From contig SSBO01000102.1 of assembly GCA_005281725.1 (NCBI GenBank), positions 1 to 11,873 on the forward strand: DNA of 11,873 bases, in the 5' to 3' direction. Positions within the stretch are counted from its first letter, which is position 1. Each line of letters begins with the position of its first letter. Source of the DNA: Wuchereria bancrofti. Taxonomy: Eukaryota; Nematoda; Chromadorea; Rhabditida; Onchocercidae. The notes beneath the pieces are model-generated. The model was not told the DNA's origin, did not search any database, and was given only the letters and a program-made list of their open reading frames with translations. The position numbers and the translations under genes are program-made. Below are positions 7,558-11,873 of the stretch, piece by piece.

Positions 7558-7997
7558 CTGGAAATGATATAATTCTACGTAACTTTTCTTTTTTTCATCA
7601 ATAACCCTTCCCATCAATAATAAATCAAAATAAATAAACTTCGAAACAGACTTCTCCAGAAACTAAATGCTGCTTCGCATCACATCCCTCTACTTTTGCA
7701 TTTAAAGATGTGGAAACCACTATATGAGTTGCTTGCTTTTGATTTAATTATTATCGATGGGAAGGGTTATTTGATTTGCAGCTACTTTTCCTTCTAAAAA
7801 ACAAATGTAAAAAAAAGAATCCCGGTACGGAAAATTCAAAAATATTTTTTTGGATCTCTCATATAAATTCATTTGGAAACACGTAACTTGTCAACATTAC
7901 TTGAATGCACCTATTCTGACACACAAATCTTATTTATATCAGGAAAATCAAGTTAATGAGTTTGTAAATCATAAAATTTCAAGCAGAACGTACATAC
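7558..7997 (-). other. Large ect-2 intron; expected BRCT exon not found
   Basis: Between HDC at 7998 and WFW at 7557, ECT2 proteins carry about 26 residues including a THLVV strand. No such exon was found in these 440 bases. A weak candidate near 7886-7918 (after gtgtgtcag, reading NRCIQVMLTSY) is in phase but has little similarity. The interval contains the MITE-like element at 7597-7775. Confidence 0.5.
7597..7775. mobile_element. MITE-like element with imperfect inverted ends, right contig copy
   Basis: Same element as at 5904-6082, present again because of the contig overlap. Confidence 0.55.
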
Positions 7998-8201
7998 GCA
8001 GTCATGTCTAGCAAGTACTGCATCCAAAAATTTCCGATCGATGTAAAAAATTACGAAAAAGGGGCAAAAGGCAGCTTCAATGCAATCGAAAAACATATTA
8101 TTTTCTACGGTTTTCTCCTCTATATCAGTCAGATCTTTCTCGTCGTAGGCGACAAACCACAATAATAGCCCGCAAAATGGTTCAGCCATGTATTTGTTCA
8201 T
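7998..8201 (-). CDS. ect-2: ect-2 exon: third BRCT domain
   Basis: It starts after ctttttcag and ends at a strong donor, GACTGC|gtatgta, giving 68 open codons. NKYMAEPFCGLLLWFVAYDE matches the ECT2 segment NEFKVPPFQDCILSFLGFSD, and RKFLDAVLARHDC matches GGKYLPLGDERC. Between them lie about 18 extra residues that are rich in Phe and Cys (from MFFDC to IFYI). They may be an intron whose splice sites are no longer recognisable, which still leaves the frame open. The exon ends exactly where a THLVV strand should follow. Confidence 0.75.
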
Positions 8202-8294
8202 CTGAAAAAGCTCGAAATCTTTAAAACCTTAAAGAATAAAATCCAAATATTCCTTCCAAAAAAAGGAAAGGATGAGGTAAAGAAATCAACGAAC

Positions 8295-8397
8295 AAAAAT
8301 CAATGGTAGTAACGCTGATTTGTATAGAATTTCTGGCAGCCCATGCAGCCCTCAACCAATCTAAATGCATTACACGGCATCCAACTGATACTGCCAT
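8295..8397 (-). CDS. ect-2: ect-2 exon: C-terminal part of second BRCT
   Basis: After the acceptor tagtattacag it reads MAVSVGCRVMHLDWLRAAWA then ARNSIQISVTTIDF. This matches the ECT2 segment of the type VAVSLGTPIMKPEWIYKAWE, with the conserved BRCT Trp present. The only donor near the expected end is TTTTT|gttcg at 8294, which leaves one base too many for the next exon. One T too many in the TTTTT run would explain it. Confidence 0.75.
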
Positions 8398-8533
8398 CTG
8401 TAATACTATACTTTGATATTTTAATTTGTTGTACTTCTAAAAAAGCATGAGCTTCACTTGCCATACATCATCAAGGCAATTACTTTTATGTTTAAATCAC
8501 CTGCCAAACTGTTGAAATTTATAGGAAAAATAG

Positions 8534-8720
8534 CTTATATGCTCTAGCAGCATCAGTGATTAAATAGGTGGTAGAGGCAGAAAATAGTCGTTGCACCCAT
8601 GAAATGTACAAGATCAACAGCTTCTCGACAATTTTTGATCGAAAATCCCGATAAAGCAATTCGAACACCAGACATACTATCCGTATAAAGTGGTCGGTTT
8701 GGTCGAGGTACCAAGAATGG
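8534..8720 (-). CDS. ect-2: ect-2 exon: N-terminal part of second BRCT, frame offset and lost donor
   Basis: The acceptor catatttcag opens a frame reading RPLYTDSMSGVRIALSGFSI then CREAVDLVHFMGAT, nearly residue by residue the second BRCT of ECT2 (RPLYCTSMMNLVLCFTGF, LVHHMGG). Near 8588-8596 the homology moves to another frame, RLFSASTTYLITDAARAYK, corresponding to the THLVANCTQGEKF strand. One extra base explains the move. The exon should end after AAG at 8534 to join the next exon in phase, but the next bases are CT, not GT. This is the best evidence for the ECT2 assignment and also one of the clearest signs of decay. Confidence 0.85.
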
Positions 8721-8767
8721 CTGAAATATGGCATTAATGTATAAAGAAACAAAAGAAAAGCATGAAC

Positions 8768-8802
8768 CTGTTCACTAATAAATACAGAATTCATCAAACT
8801 TC
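8768..8802 (-). CDS. ect-2: ect-2 short exon joining first and second BRCT
   Basis: Thirty-five bases between acceptor atattttcaag and donor GAACAG|gttcatg, reading SLMNSVFISEQ. The 47-base intron after it leads in phase into PFLVPRPNRPLY of the second BRCT. It fills the place of the ECT2 segment GPPVVLNCSQKGEPLPF with about the right length. Similarity is low; position, phase and length support it. Confidence 0.5.
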
Positions 8803-9002
8803 CTTGAAAATATTTGTAAGTACATTTGAAAATTGCTTTTGCTATCAATTTCCTACATTTTAAAATCCAAAAAATTTGGACAGATGTATTTTGCTCGTTC
8901 TATTTGTCAAACAATCGTTTTTGAATTAAATCGCTGAATCAGTCAAGTTATTAATTGGTAATACTTTGCCATATGCGACACGTTTCCGGATAATTGCTGG
9001 GC

Positions 9003-9140
9003 CAATAATTGGTTTCCGAAGGAATTAAGATATTTGAACCAACGGCAATCGGTGAATTCACTACACAGGAAAGTGATGTTAGCGTCTTTTGTAAATTCAT
9101 AACCATCTTCACTTTCTAACAATTCGATACCGAAATGATT
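9003..9140 (-). CDS. ect-2: ect-2 exon: first BRCT-like domain, second half
   Basis: After a strong acceptor (tcgtttttgcag) it reads NHFGIELLESEDGYEFTKDA then NITFLCSEFTDCRWFKYLNS, ending about GNQLL. It corresponds to the ECT2 N-terminal segment that ends FVVTDF...CRVIGPP. The open frame continues to a TGA at 8943, but homology ends at 9003, where no GT donor is seen. That is also the exact edge of the contig overlap, so the missing donor may be a join artefact. Phase with the exon at 9307 is correct. Confidence 0.75.
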
Positions 9141-9306
9141 CTGCAAAAACGATTGTAAGATCAGGTAGAGCAGCTAGAGTACAGCATCAATTCAAAGTCC
9201 ATAAATATTACAGCAAAACAAAACTAAAAATTTATACAAATCATTGATTCCAACAAGTAAGGTGATAGAATGAAAATAATATTGAAGTGGCAATGGTTTC
9301 TATTAC

Positions 9307-9377
9307 CTTTAACAAATTTGTAACTTCTGTATTAGTTCTAGCAACTCCCACAACGCAAACTCGATTTATCCTTGTAA
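9307..9377 (-). CDS. ect-2: ect-2 exon: first BRCT-like domain, start
   Basis: It reads INRVCVVGVARTNTEVTNLL and ends TTAAAG|gtaata, a good donor. This is the opening strand and helix of the first BRCT-like domain, like ETRVILVQEAGKQEELIKAL in ECT2. A TAA stands just upstream in this frame, so the exon is placed after cgtcgtaag, a weak acceptor. A strong donor-like GTC|gtaagt overlaps that point, so the 5' edge is doubtful. Residues N-terminal of this exon and the start codon were not found. Confidence 0.65.
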
Positions 9378-10339
9378 CTTACGACGTTGACCGAGCAACC
9401 GTGTTTTCTCCTATAAAGATTTTTGCTCACTTTTTACTATCGCAGACAAGAAATGCAATATAATTTACTCACATATTCGTGTTTTAAAAAATCTGATAAT
9501 TATTAGATAGTCCGACTACTTAATAGTCTCGCTATCTATGTTATTAGTCGATATGTATAGACGAGTTTTTTGACAGCTAAAAAATAAAAAAGCTAAAAAA
9601 GTTCCATTCATTGATATGACTATTTCTGTTGGATAGTCAATGGTCTTAGCCTGCCAAAATGTAAGATCAATTCAGTAATGTAAGACGAACAGCAATTTTC
9701 AGCGGTCCTTGGTGAAAGAGAAGAATCTGTTAACAACATTTTATAGGTTCTTCCAACTATTCACGGCTATTTATTGGTTGGTTTCTTTATTTATTTATAA
9801 ATCCACTCATTATTTGGTTGACACATTTATTTACTGACTCATTTATTTGTTTATTTGGACTTTGCCTATGCTATATGCCATACTGAAAATGCAACTCATA
9901 TTTGAACCAACTTTAAGTAAGTTTCGATGATATTCCTTAAAACTGATTTAAATTTCAGTTATAAAAATCCACTTCCTCAAGATTGTAATAACCAATAACA
10001 TACTGTCGGTAAAATTTTCTCTGATTTCCAAACTGAGAAGTCTTGCCGCAACCTCTGAACTAAGTACACTTCCCTTGTCATTCATCGACGATCGCCCACT
10101 TAAATAAATTCGAAGAAAGAAGAAAGTCGACCACCCGCCCCTTCAATATTTCTGAAAATAACAACTGTTGCTGAATTCAGACTGATAAAAGAAAACATTA
10201 TTTCAGCTTTTATTTTGCATCTTTCCCTGCTTTTCTAAAGTTAAAATTCATAATGAGTCTTTGCAACCCAAAAGGTCTGCCGACGTTTCATGCTTCAGTC
10301 AGTATCCTATAGAATTATTTCCTTCTTAGTACAGTGACG
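9378..10339. other. AT-rich region upstream of the recognised ect-2 exons
   Basis: No exon I can support. It may hold the first intron, 5' end and promoter of ect-2. Bases 9764-9856 are a degenerate run of TATTTAT and TTTATTT units. A TATAAAA lies at about 9960 on the plus strand with nothing clear downstream. Confidence 0.4.
9764..9856. repeat. Degenerate TTTA-type simple repeat
   Basis: Irregular repeats of TTTAT, TATTTAT and ATTTATTT interspersed with other bases. Low-complexity DNA with no sign of function. Confidence 0.6.
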
Positions 10340-10747
10340 ATGAGTACAACGTCAACCTTTCCATGGATATTTAATGGAAATATGTCAAACCCCGCCCTCC
10401 CTCTAACCTCGTAAAATCTCCCGAAGAAAGTCACAAATAACGAACGACATACGTTGCCAACAGTCAAATTCAAATTTAAAATGACAAGTTTTCGTGACGA
10501 GACCGAGTCCTTGTTACTAATTATCGGAATAAGGTTTGGCCAATACGGTGTAAATCTTTCACACAATCTTCCCTTTATTATTCGATTATTTGTAAGCAGA
10601 ATGTGCTCGGATTTTTTTGGAAGTATTTTCCGAGTTTCAAACATTCGAATTCGATCTCCTTCCGGGCAAACGAACAGACATGTGGACGAACAGCTCTTCC
10701 TGGAAGTTGCTTGGTTTGTTTTATTTCACGGCCGTGTTTTCAGTTGA
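10340..10747. other. Open region of unclear strand, possible exon
   Basis: This stretch is less AT-rich than its surroundings and open on both strands. On the plus strand an ATG at 10340 opens a frame (MSTTSTFPWIFNGNMSNP) that meets one TAA at 10412 and then stays open to TGA at 10745. On the minus strand a frame is open over most of it (SEHILLTNNRIIKGRLCERF), with a good donor GGCAAC|gtatgt at 10452. Only one can be coding, and I recognise neither. The minus strand would fit an upstream ect-2 or neighbour-gene exon; the plus strand would be a gene broken by one stop. Confidence 0.25.
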
Positions 10748-10799
10748 TTTAACTGTATTTTTTCCTAATCAGGTCGGAAACACTGTAAAGTCAAGTTAG

Positions 10800-11174
10800 T
10801 CGTTAATCATATTAATCTTCGTAAGGGAGAATTAAGAATTGTTCCTGGTTGTTTCTTCTTGATATTGCCGAAATATCGACTAAGGTTCATCACCTCAAAC
10901 TGCTAAAAAACTATCCCTATACTGTTATTATTGTATGTTAAGTAGAAAGTAATCACTCTTATCATCAATCTTAACATTTATGTACGTGGCTGATTCGTTC
11001 ATTACAGAGAAAGTTTCATGCAACATTGAATCGATATGTTTTCCGTGATATTTTGGTTAGCACATATGGAGAATGAAAACTAAGCACAATCGATTATTTA
11101 TTTGAATGACAACAATAATAATATCAAACATGGAAATCAATTACAAATGTTCTAACAGAAAAAAAAAACTTTAC
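10800..11174. other. AT-rich spacer, nothing recognised
   Basis: No exon, RNA gene or ordered repeat could be supported on either strand. Confidence 0.4.
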
Positions 11175-11243
11175 CTAACAGAAAACCTTTATCTAAATTG
11201 ATTTTCACATATCCAAAAAGAAAGTTATGTGGGTCAGCTCCAT
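11175..11243 (-). CDS. Candidate exon of unknown identity
   Basis: Sixty-nine bases between an acceptor (atgaattacag) and a donor (TTAG|gtaaag), reading GADPHNFLFGYVKINLDKGF then LL. Both splice sites are good and the composition is protein-like. Its outgoing phase (one base) would fit the first recognised ect-2 exon at 9377, but nothing in the residues links it to ECT2 and the intron would be about 1.8 kb. It could belong to a separate minus-strand gene that begins beyond the window. Confidence 0.3.
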
Positions 11244-11873
11244 CTGTAATTCATTTTGTGAACTCTGATTCAGTCAAAATAATTTCCTTAAATTTTACAA
11301 GAATACTATCTGTTGCATAAATAAATGTTCTGTCATATCATTACTTCCCTTAAGACGCTTTCATTGCAGACTTAATCAAATTGTAAAATTGAAGGTGTAG
11401 TACTCTAGATTTTTAAAACGAACTTTAATGATTAAGCATGAACTAAAAAAAGGCGTAATTTGGACTGCAAAGTGCGCACAAACATAAAACAGTGAGGAGT
11501 CGAGATCAAACATTCAAATTTATTATAACTGCAAAAATACAGAAATGAGAACAGTGGTATTCCCTTCAAAGTATGATTATTTCAGATGGTTTAATATACG
11601 GAAATTTACATATTGGAATGAAAATGAAAAATTGTAAGTTGTTTAATTACATATATTTACAATCTACTCAATTTTATGTACCATTAAGAATTCGAAAATT
11701 TTTTGGAATCCATTTTTGGTGAAATCTAAATCCATTGTTCGTTCTTCCCGTTCCAACAGTTATTGTAATAATCATTAGTAACCAATGTTAAAATGTCACA
11801 ATAATAAATGCAATATTGTGCTACCCAAAATAGGTACTGATCATAAAAGTCGACATTAATGATAAGCTTTGAA
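11244..11873. other. AT-rich spacer, nothing recognised
   Basis: Several acceptor-like sequences on the minus strand (ttttgcag, ctttgcag) are not followed by open frames I can connect. No gene is called. Confidence 0.4.

Larger units (their letters stand above)
5619..9003. repeat. 1692-base perfect direct repeat flanking a single N (contig overlap)
   Basis: Bases 5619-7310 and 7312-9003 appear identical, with an offset of 1693, and only the N at 7311 lies between. The left copy ends at the N and the right copy starts at it, in the middle of an ect-2 exon. The sequence left of 5619 completes that exon and the sequence right of 9003 carries the preceding one. That is the pattern of two overlapping contigs placed end to end. 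The BRCT-coding part of ect-2 is therefore shown twice but probably exists once. Confidence 0.9.
1771..9377 (-). pseudogene. ect-2: ECT2 (Pebble) RhoGEF gene, disrupted copy, N-terminal BRCT to C-terminal tail
   Basis: ECT2 is a guanine nucleotide exchange factor that switches on RhoA at the cell equator and drives contractile ring assembly. It is recruited through its BRCT repeats by the centralspindlin complex and bound to membrane through its PH domain and basic tail. About 17 exon segments here match that family in the right order: three BRCT-like units, a linker, DH, PH and tail. Landmarks are RPLYTDSMSGVRIALSGF in the second BRCT, the WFW motif of the third, KRYAVCKEMLETKENYLRAL opening the DH, and FLFNDLIEI in the PH. 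Most introns keep GT-AG ends with matching phases, so this is not a retrocopy. Against function are a TAA at 4129-4131, frame offsets in exons at 8534-8720, 8295-8397, 7419-7557, 4098-4342, 3241-3366 and 2420-2531, a donor read as CT at 8533, and a missing BRCT exon. Sequencing errors could explain part of this. The BRCT exons appear twice because of a contig overlap. Confidence 0.85.

Noticed and set aside
5619..9003. True tandem duplication of the BRCT exons, giving a protein with extra BRCT repeats
   Set aside because: The copies appear identical including introns, meet at an N, and the right copy starts inside an exon. A contig overlap explains all of this.
9480..9620. Possible inverted repeats or a tRNA-like fold in GATAGTC/TAGTC sequence
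   Set aside because: The repeats are short and irregular and give no cloverleaf or ordered array.

Overview
This is an AT-rich stretch of eukaryotic nuclear DNA. Coding sequence is split into short exons (35 to about 300 bases) by introns that start with GT and end in pyrimidine-rich acceptors such as TTTTCAG or TTTTGCAG. Some introns are as short as 32, 47 and 54 bases. This style suggests a nematode, but the sequence does not fix the species. There are no operons, ribosome binding sites, rRNA, tRNA or CRISPR features that I can support.

The main content is one gene on the minus strand, running from about 9377 down to a stop at 1771. I identify it as ECT2 (ect-2; Pebble in flies), the guanine nucleotide exchange factor that activates RhoA for cytokinesis. 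Conceptual splicing gives, in order: an N-terminal BRCT-like domain (9307-9377 and about 9003-9140), two further BRCT domains (8768-8802, 8534-8720, 8295-8397, 7998-8201, 7419-7557), a linker, the RhoGEF (DH) domain (5218-5330, 4699-4853, 4098-4342, 3872-3953, 3654-3744), the PH domain (3241-3366, 2933-3091, 2657-2717) and a Ser/Arg-rich C-terminal tail (1771-2065). The copy shown is not intact. There is a TAA in the DH domain where family members have Gln, single-base frame offsets in several exons, a lost splice donor and at least one exon I cannot find. It is either an unprocessed pseudogene or a very poorly sequenced real gene.

Two single N bases (648 and 7311) each sit between perfect direct repeats, of 159 bases and 1692 bases. 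Both look like overlapping contig ends that were joined instead of merged. Because of the second, ect-2 exons encoding the BRCT region appear twice (5726-7109 and 7419-8802). The true locus is probably about 1.85 kb shorter than the window.

Left of ect-2, on the plus strand, are the tail end of one unrecognised gene (1-174, with an AATAAA at 211) and the last exons of a second unrecognised gene (about 881-1432), which converges on ect-2. The second gene also carries a 40-base imperfect tandem duplication that breaks its frame. Right of ect-2 (9400-11873) the sequence is mostly AT-rich and noncoding, with an ambiguous open region at 10340-10747 and one likely minus-strand exon at 11175-11243 of unknown identity. 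A roughly 180-base element with inverted termini (MITE-like) lies in an ect-2 intron, and a perfect 15-base inverted repeat lies in the last intron.
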